64,000 bases of DNA from Paenibacillus campinasensis (GTDB taxonomy: Bacteria; Bacillota; Bacilli; Paenibacillales; Paenibacillaceae), in assembly GCF_002272015.1 (NCBI RefSeq), contig NZ_NPBY01000045.1, positions 1 through 64,000 on the forward strand, read 5' to 3'. Shown here one piece after another: positions 1 to 9,683 of the stretch. The notes below the pieces were generated by a model that saw only the letters and a program-made list of their open reading frames with translations, ran no database searches and had not been told where the DNA came from. Each line of letters starts with the position of its first letter. Position 1 is the first letter of the stretch. The position numbers and the translations under genes are program-made.

Positions 1-42
1 GGACGGGTGGTCATGATTGATTGGCTCGAGGCAAGCGGCTGA
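1..42 (+). CDS. C-terminal end of an upstream gene (partial)
   Basis: The first frame is open from the window edge and reads about 13 residues ending in DWLEASG before a TGA stop at 40-42. No start is visible, so this is most simply the tail of a gene lying upstream. Too little is present to identify a family. The following 115 bases are A-rich and lead to the sigma factor gene. Confidence 0.35.
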   Translation, partial: GRVVMIDWLEASG

Positions 43-71
43 TGATATCGGACCTTGAGCCGAAAAAATAA

Positions 72-98
72 AAAAACGATTGGTGGCTCTCCCCCGTC
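72..98 (+). promoter_or_regulatory. possible ECF-sigma-type promoter
   Basis: An AAAAAAC element ending at 77 is followed after 17 bases by CGTC at 95-98. This resembles the AAC / CGTC pattern recognised by many Bacillus ECF sigma factors and lies about 60 bases before the ECF sigma start, as expected for autoregulation. The match is short, so it is only a candidate. Confidence 0.3.
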
Positions 99-158
99 TT
101 TAATGGTAGTGTTGCGTTATCTTCTAGGCAGAAATGAATGAGGGGAAGGAAAGCTGGA

Positions 159-686
159 ATGGAGGAAATCGAGCTGGCTCATGCGGCATGCAAAGGGGAC
201 GAGGAGGCATTCTATGCCCTGGTATCGCTTCACAGGCGGCGCTTGTATACCATAGCCTGGAGCTATTTGCACAATGAAAGCGATGCGCTGGACGTGCTGC
301 AGGAGACGGTCTGCCGGGCGTGGATGAAGCGCGGAAAGCTTAAAGCGCCGGAGGCGTTCGTACCGTGGCTGATTCGTATTCTGATCAACTGCTGTGTCGA
401 TGAGCAGAAGCGAAGGAAACGAATGATTCCGGTTGAGGACATCAGCCGCAGGGAAGGGGCGGCAGAAATGGTAAGCGACAGCAAGCTGGATCTGGAGCAG
501 GCCCTCCGCCGGATGAAGCCGAAATATCGCCATGTCCTGATTCTTAAATATTATGAGGATATGACGGTGCCTGAAATTTCTAAAATATTGGACTGTCCGG
601 AAGGGACAGTCAAAACAAGACTGCATCAGGGGCTCAAGCTGCTGAGGCAAAAAATCGAATCGAAAGGGGTGCTGTTCGATGTTTGA
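159..686 (+). CDS. ECF-type RNA polymerase sigma factor
   Basis: A 175-residue sigma-70 family protein of ECF size. Region 2 runs from about residue 14 to 80, with the recognisable stretch DALDVLQETVCRAW. Region 4 lies near the C terminus with the helix-turn-helix MTVPEISKILDCPEGTVKTR. The start at 159 is preferred over an ATG at 138 because AAGGAAAG sits about 7 bases upstream of 159. The gene overlaps the following anti-sigma gene by 8 bases, so the two are translationally coupled and probably act as a sigma/anti-sigma pair responding to an envelope signal. The target promoters are unknown. Confidence 0.9.
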   Translation: MEEIELAHAACKGDEEAFYALVSLHRRRLYTIAWSYLHNESDALDVLQETVCRAWMKRGKLKAPEAFVPWLIRILINCCVDEQKRRKRMIPVEDISRREGAAEMVSDSKLDLEQALRRMKPKYRHVLILKYYEDMTVPEISKILDCPEGTVKTRLHQGLKLLRQKIESKGVLFDV

Positions 687-2055
687 GCGCGAGGAACGAT
701 GGCTGAGGGAGATGGGCAGGGATGCAGCTGACAAAGCGCAAGCAGAGACCACCCCGGATGACGCCTTGGATACGGCCATCCGAAGCGGTATTCGCCAAGG
801 CCGTCAACGAACGAAGCGACGCCGTCAAGGTCTCTTTGCCCTGGCAGGCGCATGCGCATTGGTCCTGATCATGATGGGATGGAGCTGGGAGAGCCTGGTC
901 CCGCAGCGTGCGCAGTCTATCGAAGGGCCGTACCCGCCGCTTACAGGGTTTGATTTTGGCGAGGATGTTACGCTGAACGCTGCGAACGCACATGGGCTGA
1001 TTCAGCCGGTCCATCAGTCCGTATCCGAGGGTGATTATACGGCTAATATCAACGGCGTGTTAGTCGGCTCTCAGCAATTGGTCATATTTTATACGCTGGA
1101 GAATCACTCGGGTCAGCCTATGAAGCTTCTGCGGACGGATATTGAGCGCACGGGATCGGACATCCCGCTGGAGTCTTTTTCCGTAATGTCCCCCTACGCG
1201 GAGCCAGATCAGAGCGTGCACCGCTCATGGCTGGATATCCGTCTGGAGAATGCAAGCCAGCTGGCGGATGAAATTACGGTCTCCTTCGCCGTGGCCCCAT
1301 ATTCAACGAACATTGCCCATGCCACGGAAGCCGAGAATGAAATACGTCTTGATGTCGATATTTCCTTGGACCTGGGCATTTCAAGTCAATTTACGACTGT
1401 CACCCCGCTAAACCAGATGCTGGAGATAGAGGGGCAACGATATGATGTGGAGCAAGCGATATTATCCCCTGCGGGCATTGTGGTGAAAGCCACTGTGCCT
1501 AACAGCAATACGATGAAGGTAACCGGATTGGTGGAGCCTTATGTGGAATCGGTTATAGACGGAGAGGTGGCACGGCTTGCCAGTCGGGGAGCCTTTTTAC
1601 CAGGGGAAGACGGCCAAATGACATACTTTTTTGACAGCAACATACTGGATCAGCCGGAATCCCTTACTTTGAAAGCAGGGGGACTGCTGGCTGTGGATCC
1701 CTCGACCATGCAAGTTGTTGTGGATACGGAGAAGGGAGAGGTCATTCATTCGCCCGACGGTGGCATGCAGTTTGGCAGCTACGAGGATCATGTGCTGGTG
1801 CTGGAGTATCGTGAGGAGGACGAGAGACTTTTCGGCAGCGTGTCCTTCGAGCCTGAGTTTGTAGATGGAGAGGGGCGGCGGCATACGCCAAGGGAAGAGG
1901 CCGGGTCCCGGACAACCTCCTCCATGGACGCGGGGGCCAAGATCATCCGCCAATACATCTACCTGAAGCCGCAGGCTTATCCGCAGCCGCTGACATTTGA
2001 GCTGAGCAGCTATCCCGGAGCGATCGAGAAGGCTATAGAAATTCCCCTGCAATAA
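679..2055 (+). CDS. DUF4179-type membrane protein, likely anti-sigma factor
   Basis: A 458-residue protein with a charged cytoplasmic N terminus of about 48 residues ending in KRRR, one transmembrane helix at roughly residues 50-68, and a large extracytoplasmic region rich in beta-type sequence. This layout matches DUF4179 proteins, which are regularly encoded directly after an ECF sigma gene. It overlaps the sigma gene by 8 bases. By position and topology it most likely binds and holds the sigma factor at the membrane until an envelope signal is sensed. The anti-sigma role is inferred, since no ZAS zinc motif is obvious. A GC-rich hairpin without a U tract follows near 2156-2200. Confidence 0.8.
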   Translation: MFEREERWLREMGRDAADKAQAETTPDDALDTAIRSGIRQGRQRTKRRRQGLFALAGACALVLIMMGWSWESLVPQRAQSIEGPYPPLTGFDFGEDVTLNAANAHGLIQPVHQSVSEGDYTANINGVLVGSQQLVIFYTLENHSGQPMKLLRTDIERTGSDIPLESFSVMSPYAEPDQSVHRSWLDIRLENASQLADEITVSFAVAPYSTNIAHATEAENEIRLDVDISLDLGISSQFTTVTPLNQMLEIEGQRYDVEQAILSPAGIVVKATVPNSNTMKVTGLVEPYVESVIDGEVARLASRGAFLPGEDGQMTYFFDSNILDQPESLTLKAGGLLAVDPSTMQVVVDTEKGEVIHSPDGGMQFGSYEDHVLVLEYREEDERLFGSVSFEPEFVDGEGRRHTPREEAGSRTTSSMDAGAKIIRQYIYLKPQAYPQPLTFELSSYPGAIEKAIEIPLQ

Positions 2056-2221
2056 GAAGGAATCGGGACGGAGTCGCTCCCTGTTATGATCATTGCGGGG
2101 AGCAATCGGCGGCAAACGGTCAGTCCGCAGCCTCGGCCCATTACCCGCGTACATGGGACCTGACGTTCTTGTCCAATCCAGGATGATGAGGTCAGGGCCC
2201 GTTTCATGCCGGTTCGGTGAA

Positions 2222-2599
2222 TTACTTATCGTGCCGCGTCCCGATATTGGTGAACACGGTGTACAGGAACGACAGCACACCCAATGTGACCAGAATGCCG
2301 CCGGCGGCGATGACCGGCTCCACGGCTTCATAGCCGTGTACGAGCAGGAACAATCCTGTCATCATCAGCGGCAGACCGATATTGTGCAGCCAAAAGTGGA
2401 CCTTGCCAAAGATCGACTCGCCTGCAGCCGGAAACAGATGGTAGATGACGCCCGCAAGCCCGAGCGACGCCCAGCCGAGCAGATTCACATGCGCGTGAAT
2501 AGAGGAGTAATTGTAAGTATGGTTGATGGACATGTACATCCCGAGCAGAATGCCGATGAAAAAATATACCGCTGCAATTTTGATCAATTGAATGCCCAA
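2222..2599 (-). CDS. small cytochrome oxidase subunit I-like membrane protein
   Basis: A 125-residue protein with four hydrophobic segments. The motif SSIHAHVNLLGWASLGLAG and a following IYHLFP resemble the conserved His-containing helices of cbb3-oxidase/NO-reductase subunit I. It is far shorter than a complete catalytic subunit (about 450 residues or more), so it is a single-module relative and not an oxidase by itself. GGAGG precedes the ATG. It stands alone, convergent with the anti-sigma gene. A haem- or metal-binding role in the membrane is possible but not shown. Confidence 0.75.
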   Translation of the reverse strand: MGIQLIKIAAVYFFIGILLGMYMSINHTYNYSSIHAHVNLLGWASLGLAGVIYHLFPAAGESIFGKVHFWLHNIGLPLMMTGLFLLVHGYEAVEPVIAAGGILVTLGVLSFLYTVFTNIGTRHDK

Positions 2600-2871
2600 T
2601 CGAAAGCCTCCTTCCTAGGGGTGCTACTATGATGTATGTGGTACAAGCGGAAAGTAGACCTGGCAAGGGAACAAGCTTTCACCAATCGATGGCGAACCCT
2701 GTGATTCTCGTCGAATCCGATGTAGAATAGAGAAAAACTTCCAATCGGAGTCTGCGATAGGATGGGGCTCCGATGCAAGGCCTATGTTTAATGAAGGGAG
2801 CGGACCGGGTAAAAGATACCTGAAGGCGCATGAAGTTAAGTTAAGATTCACAATAAAAGGAGCGGGTGGAT

Positions 2872-3924
2872 ATGCGGGACGAAGTTATTTTCTACATAGG
2901 AACCTACGGTTCCAGGGACGAAAACGGAATACATTGGGGAGCGATGGACCGAAACACCGGCGAACTTCGGCTGCTGGGCGGCACGGCAGGCATCGAAAAC
3001 GCCACATTTCTTGATTTCAATGAGGCGTCCTCCGTGTTGTATGCCATCAGCGAGATCGGTGTCAGCGAAGCGGTGGCTTACTCTGTAAATCCGGAGACCG
3101 GTGAACTGACTGAGCTGAACCGCACTCCGGCAGGTGTGTCGGGGGCCTGTCATGTCTCGCGTTCGAGGGATGGCAAGCGGATGTTCGTGACGGGATATAC
3201 CGACGGGCATATTGCAGCGCTATCAATCGAGGATGACGGCAGGGTCGGAGAGGTGGTCTCGAAAGTTCGCCATGTCGGGCGCAGCCTTCGGGATGACCGC
3301 CAGTCCGAGGCGCATCCGCATTCGTCGCACGAGACGCCGGACCGCCAGTACGTGCTCGTCAGCGACCTCGGGATGGATGAAATCAATCTGTACCGGCTCG
3401 AGGAAGGCAAGCTGGTTACGCATAAGAAGATCAGTCTGCCGCCTGGATCAGGTCCGCGGCATACAGCCTTTCATCCGTCGGGACAATGGATGTACGGCAC
3501 GAATGAGCTGAACAGCACGGTCGCCGCTTATGCGTATGACAGCACGTTCGGAGATTTGAAACTGCTTCAGCATAGCGCGACGCTTCCGGCGGATGCGTCC
3601 GTGGATGACAATACATCCTCCCATATTGTGGTATCCCCATGCGGACGCTATGTGTATGCTTCAAACCGGGGGCATGACAGCATCGTTCAGTATGTCATCG
3701 ATGAAGCGAGCGGTCAGCTGCGCCCGGTGAACTGGGTATCTTCCGGCGGCAAAACACCGCGTCACTTTCAAATCCTGCCGGGCGGCTTTCTGCTCTCGGC
3801 CAATCAGGACAGCGATGTGATTGCCAGCTACCGCATAGACCCGGATACAGGCAATCTGGTTGCCACCGGCTTCACGCTGGAGGTGAAGCGTCCGGTCTGC
3901 ATCTGTCCTATTGAAAAGGCCTAA
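2872..3924 (+). CDS. lactonase family protein (6-phosphogluconolactonase-like beta-propeller)
   Basis: A 350-residue protein of the YkgB/Pgl lactonase family. It begins FYIGTYGSRDENGI and carries repeated blades with phrases such as LSIEDDGRVG, GPRHTAFHPSGQWMY and CGRYVYASNRGHDSI, typical of the seven-bladed fold. Family members hydrolyse 6-phosphogluconolactone or related sugar lactones in the cytosol. The ATG at 2872 is preferred: AAAAGGAG ends 9 bases upstream, whereas a GTG at 2866 would be only 3 bases away. It is monocistronic and closed by a strong terminator. The exact substrate cannot be read from sequence. Confidence 0.88.
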   Translation: MRDEVIFYIGTYGSRDENGIHWGAMDRNTGELRLLGGTAGIENATFLDFNEASSVLYAISEIGVSEAVAYSVNPETGELTELNRTPAGVSGACHVSRSRDGKRMFVTGYTDGHIAALSIEDDGRVGEVVSKVRHVGRSLRDDRQSEAHPHSSHETPDRQYVLVSDLGMDEINLYRLEEGKLVTHKKISLPPGSGPRHTAFHPSGQWMYGTNELNSTVAAYAYDSTFGDLKLLQHSATLPADASVDDNTSSHIVVSPCGRYVYASNRGHDSIVQYVIDEASGQLRPVNWVSSGGKTPRHFQILPGGFLLSANQDSDVIASYRIDPDTGNLVATGFTLEVKRPVCICPIEKA

Positions 3925-3955
3925 GCAAGAGAAATCCACACCTTATCCACATATT

Positions 3956-3995
3956 AAAAAAAAGCATCTGCGGCTTTAAGCTGCGGATGCTTTTT
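3956..3995 (+). terminator. intrinsic terminator after lactonase gene
   Basis: Arms GCATCTGCGGC and GCTGCGGATGC pair completely in RNA (two G-U pairs) and are flanked by A and T runs, so the hairpin can also act in the opposite direction. Confidence 0.85.
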
Positions 3996-4165
3996 GCTCT
4001 GTTCATTAACCGTTCGGGCCAATCCGGCGTCCATCGATCCGTAACATGGAATCGAATACGAAGACAGGCGATGCTTCAACGGACGAGGAGATCCTTGGGG
4101 ATCTCCTGCATCTCATTTGGCGCGTCTACATTCAGAAGAAGCTGAGTCTCGATGGACGTCATCCG

Positions 4166-4837
4166 TTAATGGGCGAAAATATGCTTGCCGATCTTGACTA
4201 CCTGCGGTCTGGTCCATATCCATGCGCTGGTGGCCGTATCCGGATTGAAGTAATACAAGGATTCGTAGGTCGGGTCCCAGCCCTTCACCGCTTCCAGGGC
4301 GGCGCGGTAGGCTGTCTCGTTGGGCGTCAGCCAGTATTGGCCGTCGTCCACCGCTGTGAAAGCCCGCGGCTGGAACACCACGTCCCGGATGTTGTTCGGG
4401 AACTCGCTTGACTGAATGCGGTTCATGACCACCGCGCCGACGGCGACTTGGCCGGTGTAAGGCTCTCCGCGCGCTTCGCTGTAGATGACGCGGGCCATAA
4501 TGTCCATTTCCGGTTGATTGAGCGTATATTTTTTCAGCTGCCTCCAGGTCAGCGGTCCGGCAACTCCGTCAGGGCTGAGCCCATACTCCTTCTGGAAACG
4601 GGCGACGGCGGCTGCCGTATTCGGGCCGTATTGTCCATCCAGAGGCTGCGTGTAGAAATCGAGCGTTCTCAAGCGATACTGCAAGTCCCATACATCACCG
4701 CCGGTGCTGCCAGACTTGAGCAAAGGAGCTGCCTCCGCCTTCTGGGCAAACCCAGGAAGGAATGCCAGCATGATGACCACTAAAGAAGTGATGAATGTTC
4801 GTGTACAAGTCTGCTTCAACAACGTTGTCCCATTCAA
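4166..4837 (-). CDS. cell wall hydrolase, SleB type, with peptidoglycan-binding domain
   Basis: A secreted protein of about 223 residues. After a signal peptide ending near AQKAEAA comes a peptidoglycan-binding domain (DVWDLQYRLRTLDFYTQ through DGVAGPLTWRQL). A SleB-type hydrolase domain follows, with MARVIYSEARGEPYTGQVAV and the Glu expected of this lytic transglycosylase-like family. Such enzymes cut spore cortex or vegetative peptidoglycan. No ATG has a good ribosome site: AAAGGAGAGG lies upstream of a TTG at 4837 with a long spacer. An ATG at 4921 is possible but would add an unlikely 28-residue extension. Single gene, convergent with the lactonase. Confidence 0.85.
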   Translation of the reverse strand: MNGTTLLKQTCTRTFITSLVVIMLAFLPGFAQKAEAAPLLKSGSTGGDVWDLQYRLRTLDFYTQPLDGQYGPNTAAAVARFQKEYGLSPDGVAGPLTWRQLKKYTLNQPEMDIMARVIYSEARGEPYTGQVAVGAVVMNRIQSSEFPNNIRDVVFQPRAFTAVDDGQYWLTPNETAYRAALEAVKGWDPTYESLYYFNPDTATSAWIWTRPQVVKIGKHIFAH

Positions 4838-5000
4838 ACTGCGTATGTTGATCCTCTCCTTTCGGGTTGAATTATAAAGATGGAAACAGTGGTGTACAAC
4901 CATCAGGATATGGAAATCCATACGCAGCCTTGGGTTTCAGCTATAAAATGGTTCCCTGGAAGCACCTTGGGACCGGCTGCCTTTATTTTGAAAAAAAGGT

Positions 5001-5029
5001 TTGACAGCAGCAACAACCTCTTTTACAAT
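5001..5029 (+). promoter_or_regulatory. sigma-A type promoter of the sulfate uptake operon
   Basis: TTGACA at 5001-5006 and TACAAT at 5024-5029 are separated by exactly 17 bases. A TAGGAATTATAA element at 5054-5065, just after the expected start of transcription, recalls the GGAAT core of CymR-type sulfur regulator sites. That part is a weak guess. Confidence 0.75.
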
Positions 5030-5216
5030 AGCCTATATAACTTACTAAACAGGTAGGAATTATAAGATTCGTTCTAACCGTACAGACGGAGGAACGCTCG
5101 AAGGATGAAGCAGACACGGATGCGTCCGGTTTGACCTCATTCTCCGGGCTTTCTCTGTCTTTTTTTCGTACTCCTGCCTGTTTAGTGAAGACCAGAAGAA
5201 CAAGTGGGGAAGGGAT

Positions 5217-6311
5217 ATGGATATGAAAAAGAGGATAAAAACAGGGGTTCTGACAGGTCTGGCTGCGGTGATGGCACTGACGCTGGTCGCTTGCGGATCA
5301 CAGACAACGGGTTCGTCCGCAAGTCCATCGGGCAGCGCTTCTCCCGCCGATTCGGAGAGCAAGGAGAGCAAGGAGAGCGTAGAGCTGCTCAATGTTTCCT
5401 ATGATCCGACCCGGGAGCTATATGATCAGTACAATAAGGCCTTTGCCGCTTATTGGGAGCAGGCCCAAGGACAGAAGGTGACCTTCAAGCAGTCTCATGG
5501 CGGGTCGGGTAAACAAAGCCGCTCGGTCATTGATGGCCTCGAAGCGGATGTGGTGACACTCGCGCTCGGTTATGATATCGACGCCATCCGCGAGGCTGGA
5601 TTGATTGAGGAAGGCTGGGAAGAGGAGTTTGAGCATAACAGTTCTCCATACACGTCCACCATCGTATTCCTGGTGCGCAAAGGCAATCCGAAGAACATTC
5701 AGGATTGGCCCGACCTGGTTCAGGATGGGGTCGAAGTCATTACGCCGAATCCGAAGACATCCGGCGGCGCGCGCTGGAACTACCTGGCGGCATGGGGGTA
5801 TGCGCTCAAGGCCAACGGCAATGACGAGGCGAAAGCGCAGGAGTTTGTCAAGGAGCTGTTCACCCATGTGCCGGTGCTGGATAGCGGTGCACGCGGGGCG
5901 ACAACGACGTTTGTCGAGCGGGAGATCGGCGATGTGCTGCTGGCTTGGGAGAATGAGGCGTACCTGTCCATTCACGAGCTTGGCCCCGACAAATTCGAGA
6001 TTGTGAATCCGTCGGTCAGCATTTTGGCGGAGCCGCCGGTGGCGATTGTAGATAAAGTGGTGGATAAGCGCGGCACGAGGGAAGTCGCGGAAGCCTATCT
6101 GAACTATTTGTACAGCGAGGAAGGGCAGACGATTGCAGCCGATAACTATTACCGCCCGACGCTGGACAGCGTAAGCGAGAAATACCAGGAGCAGTTCCCG
6201 GCGATTGAGCTGTTTACGCTGAGAGATGTTTTTGGCACATGGGAGGAAACCCAGAACAAGCATTTTAATGATGGCGGTATTTTCGACCAGATTTACGTGC
6301 CGGGCAGCTGA
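5217..6311 (+). CDS. sulfate/thiosulfate ABC transporter substrate-binding lipoprotein
   Basis: A 364-residue Sbp/CysP family protein with a lipoprotein signal (lipobox LVAC) and a Ser/Gly-rich linker. The mature domain begins [21 protein letters not shown] and includes [15 protein letters not shown] and [20 protein letters not shown], signature stretches that contact the oxyanion. It would capture sulfate or thiosulfate at the cell surface and deliver it to the CysT/CysW permeases encoded directly downstream. AGGGATATGGAT precedes the start, and the MDM start could be either ATG. No CysA ATPase gene is in the operon, so the ATPase must be supplied from elsewhere. Confidence 0.92.
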   Translation: MDMKKRIKTGVLTGLAAVMALTLVACGSQTTGSSASPSGSASPADSESKESKESVELLNVSYDPTRELYDQYNKAFAAYWEQAQGQKVTFKQSHGGSGKQSRSVIDGLEADVVTLALGYDIDAIREAGLIEEGWEEEFEHNSSPYTSTIVFLVRKGNPKNIQDWPDLVQDGVEVITPNPKTSGGARWNYLAAWGYALKANGNDEAKAQEFVKELFTHVPVLDSGARGATTTFVEREIGDVLLAWENEAYLSIHELGPDKFEIVNPSVSILAEPPVAIVDKVVDKRGTREVAEAYLNYLYSEEGQTIAADNYYRPTLDSVSEKYQEQFPAIELFTLRDVFGTWEETQNKHFNDGGIFDQIYVPGS

Positions 6312-6346
6312 TCGGAGGGGCACTCCGAAGGCAGGGAGGATGAAGA

Positions 6347-7194
6347 ATGATGGCGGTAGCCAACAAGCAGAACAACAGGGCGGCACGGCGGGTGCTGCCC
6401 GGATTTGGAATTGGGATGGGGTTCACGGTTTTTTATATGAGTCTGGTGGTGTTGGTCCCGCTATCGGCGCTGCTGCTGAATAAAACAGGGCTGACTTGGG
6501 ATAAGTTCTGGAGCGTGGCTACAGATCCCCGGGTGCTGGCGTCGTATCGGATCAGCCTGGGCACAGCTGCGATTGCCGCAGGGGTGAACACCGTGCTCGG
6601 CCTTCTTCTGGCCTGGGTGCTTGTGCGGTACGATTTTCCGGGCAAGCGGCTGTGGGACGCGCTCATTGATTTGCCGTTTGCGCTCCCGACCGCCGTGGCC
6701 GGGGTCGCGCTCACCGCGATATACTCTGCGAACGGGTGGATCGGCTCGCTGCTTGCCCCGCTTGGCATCAAGGCGGCATTTACGCCTCTGGGGATCACGA
6801 TCGCCCTGATGTTCATCGGCATTCCGTTCGTGGTGCGCACGGTGCAGCCGGTGCTGCAGGACGCGGAGCGGGATGTCGAAGAGGCAGCGGCTACGCTCGG
6901 TGCCGGCCGCTGGCGCACGTTCCGCGCTGTCATTCTGCCGACGCTGGTGCCTTCGCTGCTGACCGGGTTTGCGCTTGCTTTTGCCCGCGGGATCGGGGAG
7001 TACGGCTCCGTTGTCTTCATCTCCGGCAATATGCCGATGAAGACCGAGATCGCACCGCTATTGATCATGTCCAAGCTGGAGCAGTTTGACTATGCCGGAG
7101 CTACCGCGGTGCGCTGCTCTTGCTGCTCATCTCCTTTCTGCTGCTGCTCGGCATTAACATACTTCAACATTGGGCGCGTAAGACCGCCCGGTAG
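6347..7194 (+). pseudogene. cysT: sulfate ABC transporter permease CysT, frameshifted near its 3' end
   Basis: The reading frame gives a normal CysT permease up to about residue 255, with membrane helices and the EAA loop DVEEAAATLGAGRWRTF. At about 7108-7112 the sequence GCGGTGCGCTG lacks one base. The downstream bases in the other frame encode the expected last helix (ALLLLLISFLLLLGINILQ) and a TAG at 7192-7194. Read as it stands, translation runs on in a wrong Cys/Arg-rich frame to 7342, through the start of cysW. With the base restored the protein is 282 residues, the family's usual length. It is either a recent inactivating mutation or a sequencing error. Confidence 0.85.
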
Positions 7195-7215
7195 CCGAAG
7201 GAGAGGAGGAGGAAC

Positions 7216-8079
7216 ATGGCTGGAACTGTACCTGGCAGAGCCACTTCGTCGGTTGTGGCGCCGGCCTCACCGGCAGCGGTGGAGAAGCCGTGGGTCAAAT
7301 GGAGCCTGGTCGGCTTGGCAGGCCTCGTGCTGCTGTGGCTGATCGTGCTTCCATTGGTTACGGTGCTGTCCGAAGCGTTGAAGAGAGGCATCGATGTCTA
7401 CTGGGCGGCGTTAAGCGATCCGGATGCCCGTGCCGCCCTTCGTCTAACACTGCTGGTTGCGGCAATAACCGTGCCGCTGAACACGGTGTTTGGCGTCATG
7501 GCAGCGTGGACGATTACCAAATTCCAATTCAAGGGCAAGAAGCTGCTCACCACGCTGATCGATCTTCCGTTTGCAATCTCTCCGGTGATCGGCGGCCTGA
7601 TCTTCGTGCTCGTATTCGGGCGTCAGGGCTGGTTTGGTCCCTGGCTGGAGGCGCATGATATCAAGATCATCTTTGCAGTTCCGGGCATCGTGCTGGCCAC
7701 GCTGTTTGTCACCTTCCCGTTTGTAGCCAAGGAGCTGATTCCGTTAATGGAGGAGCAGGGCACCCAGGATGAGGAAGCGGCCGTCACGCTTGGGGCGAGC
7801 GGCTGGCAGGTGTTCTGGAAAGTGACGCTGCCAAGCATTCGCTGGGGCTTGCTGTACGGCATTATATTGTGTAATGCCAGGGCGATGGGCGAGTTCGGGG
7901 CGGTCTCCGTCGTCTCGGGCCATATTCGCGGAGAGACCAATACACTGCCGCTGCATGTGGAGATTTTATATAATGAATATCAGTTTTCGGCATCGTTTGC
8001 AGTCGCTTCGCTGCTTCTGTTATTAGCGCTGGCCACGCTGCTCATTAAAAATTTGCTGACGCGAAAAAATGCACATTGA
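7216..8079 (+). CDS. cysW: sulfate ABC transporter permease CysW
   Basis: A 287-residue inner membrane permease with six predicted helices and the ABC-coupling loop [21 protein letters not shown]. The motif [18 protein letters not shown] between helices is typical of CysW. It pairs with CysT to form the channel for sulfate/thiosulfate. GGAGGAGGAAC lies just upstream of the ATG. It is intact, in contrast to the frameshifted cysT before it, and the wrong-frame extension of cysT would overlap its first 127 bases. Confidence 0.92.
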   Translation: MAGTVPGRATSSVVAPASPAAVEKPWVKWSLVGLAGLVLLWLIVLPLVTVLSEALKRGIDVYWAALSDPDARAALRLTLLVAAITVPLNTVFGVMAAWTITKFQFKGKKLLTTLIDLPFAISPVIGGLIFVLVFGRQGWFGPWLEAHDIKIIFAVPGIVLATLFVTFPFVAKELIPLMEEQGTQDEEAAVTLGASGWQVFWKVTLPSIRWGLLYGIILCNARAMGEFGAVSVVSGHIRGETNTLPLHVEILYNEYQFSASFAVASLLLLLALATLLIKNLLTRKNAH

Positions 8080-8105
8080 CAGTGCTTTTTATTCCATGCT
8101 AATGT
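8076..8105 (+). promoter_or_regulatory. possible promoter upstream of yezD
   Basis: TTGACA at 8076-8081, overlapping the cysW stop, is followed after 18 bases by TAATGT at 8100-8105. The -10 match is poor, so an internal promoter for the small gene is only possible. Confidence 0.3.
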
Positions 8106-8215
8106 TAATTCATACTATACTGGTTGGAAAAGGATGAATAGACGGGAGGAGCCAATTCTCCCGGAACAGATAAGAACATATGGGCCTACCTATGCCCGGT
8201 GAGGAGGCGGTATCC

Positions 8216-8440
8216 ATGGCTAAACCTTTGAAGGTGGATGACACGTGGCTGGAACGCATTGCAGGTCTTCTGAATGACATGGAATTCGGTTCGCTGCAGA
8301 TTGTCGTGCATGAGGGTCAGATCGTGCAGATGGAGCGTACAGAACGCAAACGTTTTGAGAATACAGCCTCTGGTACAGGGAAAAACCAAGGCGGGTCCCG
8401 AGCAGCTCAGCAACAGCAGCGAAGAGCGGGATCAAGATAG
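8216..8440 (+). CDS. YezD-like small protein (DUF2292)
   Basis: A 74-residue soluble protein whose core, WLERIAGLLNDMEFGSLQIV followed by VHEGQIVQMERTER, matches the YezD/DUF2292 family. Such genes often sit beside sulfate-uptake or sulfur-assimilation genes in Bacillales, which agrees with its position here. Its biochemical role is unknown. GGAGG at 8203-8207 fixes the ATG at 8216. The C-terminal 25 residues are Gln/Gly/Arg-rich and look disordered. A terminator closes the operon. Confidence 0.8.
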   Translation: MAKPLKVDDTWLERIAGLLNDMEFGSLQIVVHEGQIVQMERTERKRFENTASGTGKNQGGSRAAQQQQRRAGSR

Positions 8441-8474
8441 ACGAATATTGCGGTGACTGCACAGAGAACGACAT

Positions 8475-8536
8475 AGAAGCACTTCCCTAGATGGGCGATG
8501 GAATGATCTCATCAACCCGGGAAGTGCTTCTTTTTG
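8475..8536 (+). terminator. terminator of sulfate operon
   Basis: AGAAGCACTTCCC and GGGAAGTGCTTCT form a 13-bp perfect stem followed by a T run. A 31-base loop separates the arms. Confidence 0.85.
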
Positions 8537-8600
8537 ATGTGAATTCCGCTGTGTTCGTTCCATAAGCTGTCCAGGCAGGCGGCGCGAAGCAGCCCGTGTG

Positions 8601-9494
8601 TCAGCTGCGGGTGTTCGGACCTGGCTCAGGGGAAGCCGCTTCATTGATGGCCGCAGCCTCCGGAGCGGCCGGAAGCTGCTTCATCATGTCCGGATGGCCG
8701 GCATAAGGACGCTCGCGCCGCCGGCGTTTCGCGGTAAACCGGAAGCCGGCCAGATACAGGAGCAGCTGGAGGATCAGGACGTAAGGCGCGGCCTCCAGCC
8801 AGATCCAGCCCGGCAGGGCAGCGGCTGCAATGAGCAGATGAAGCATATGGATGATGATGCCACTTGATTTGCGCTTGCCGTCCATCAGCAGCCGGTAGAA
8901 GGACACCGTGGCGATCATGCTCGTGAGCCACAGACTCCATACCTCGGGCATCAGCCATGCCGAAGGCTCGCGCAGCCGAATGACCATTTCGGCTGTCCAG
9001 ACGATGGCAGCCCCCAGGGCGATGGCAGGAACAGCCGGCTTCAGCAGCAGCCACAGCCCCATTCCCCAGCCGGGGCTTTCTACCCGGCGGATGATTTCAG
9101 TGCGCTCCTCGATCAGCCGGTTCATCTCCCGCTCAAGCGCGCGGTGCAGCATCCCGAGCCGGGATTCATCCTGGTCGCGCAGGAAGGTATCCAGATGCTC
9201 CTGCAAATCGATGGTGAGCCGGTCAGCAGCCTTACACTCCTGCACGAGAGCAGTCAGACTTTCGTTCACAAGCGGTCCTGAGCTCCCGCCATTCATGCGG
9301 TCGTCAAGGGCTCCGGCGAGCCTTGTGTACAGGCTCAGGGATTGCCGAATGCGATCAATCGCCTCCAGGCGTGCCTGATGGAGCCGGGAGGCGCTGTATA
9401 TGTATAAGCCAATGAAGATGGCGGCAGCCAGAAGAACAGCCACCAGCCCTTCCATGGAACCGAACGTACGCGCTATCCAATCCGTAAGGGACAA
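8601..9494 (-). CDS. uncharacterised membrane protein with coiled-coil region
   Basis: A protein of 297 residues that I do not recognise. After a short N terminus it has a membrane helix (VAVLLAAAIFIGLYIYSASR). An approximately 110-residue charged helical stretch follows, and three or four further helices lie in the C-terminal half. The Arg/Pro-rich tail looks cytoplasmic. A perfect AAGGAGG lies 8 bases before a TTG at 9494, which is taken as the start; no ATG in the correct region has a ribosome site. It stands alone, convergent with the sulfate operon. Confidence 0.75.
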   Translation of the reverse strand: MSLTDWIARTFGSMEGLVAVLLAAAIFIGLYIYSASRLHQARLEAIDRIRQSLSLYTRLAGALDDRMNGGSSGPLVNESLTALVQECKAADRLTIDLQEHLDTFLRDQDESRLGMLHRALEREMNRLIEERTEIIRRVESPGWGMGLWLLLKPAVPAIALGAAIVWTAEMVIRLREPSAWLMPEVWSLWLTSMIATVSFYRLLMDGKRKSSGIIIHMLHLLIAAAALPGWIWLEAAPYVLILQLLLYLAGFRFTAKRRRRERPYAGHPDMMKQLPAAPEAAAINEAASPEPGPNTRS

Positions 9495-9683
9495 GCGGAA
9501 TCCCTCCTTCAGTGTTCTATCTTCAACTATTGCACAAGAAGGAAGGGATTTCAAGCGACAGGGAAAAATGGGCTTGCAACCGTGCTGAGCGCTGTCACCA
9601 TTTTTGCTTAAGGGAAATAATGTTGATTAAGGGAAAAATTCAAGATGCAGGCAATTCAAGGCTCAGGAAAGGATGAGGGAAGG

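Noticed and set aside
4925..5216. S-box (SAM) riboswitch upstream of the sulfate operon
   Set aside because: No conserved S-box core was found; only a promoter and a weak CymR-like motif are visible.
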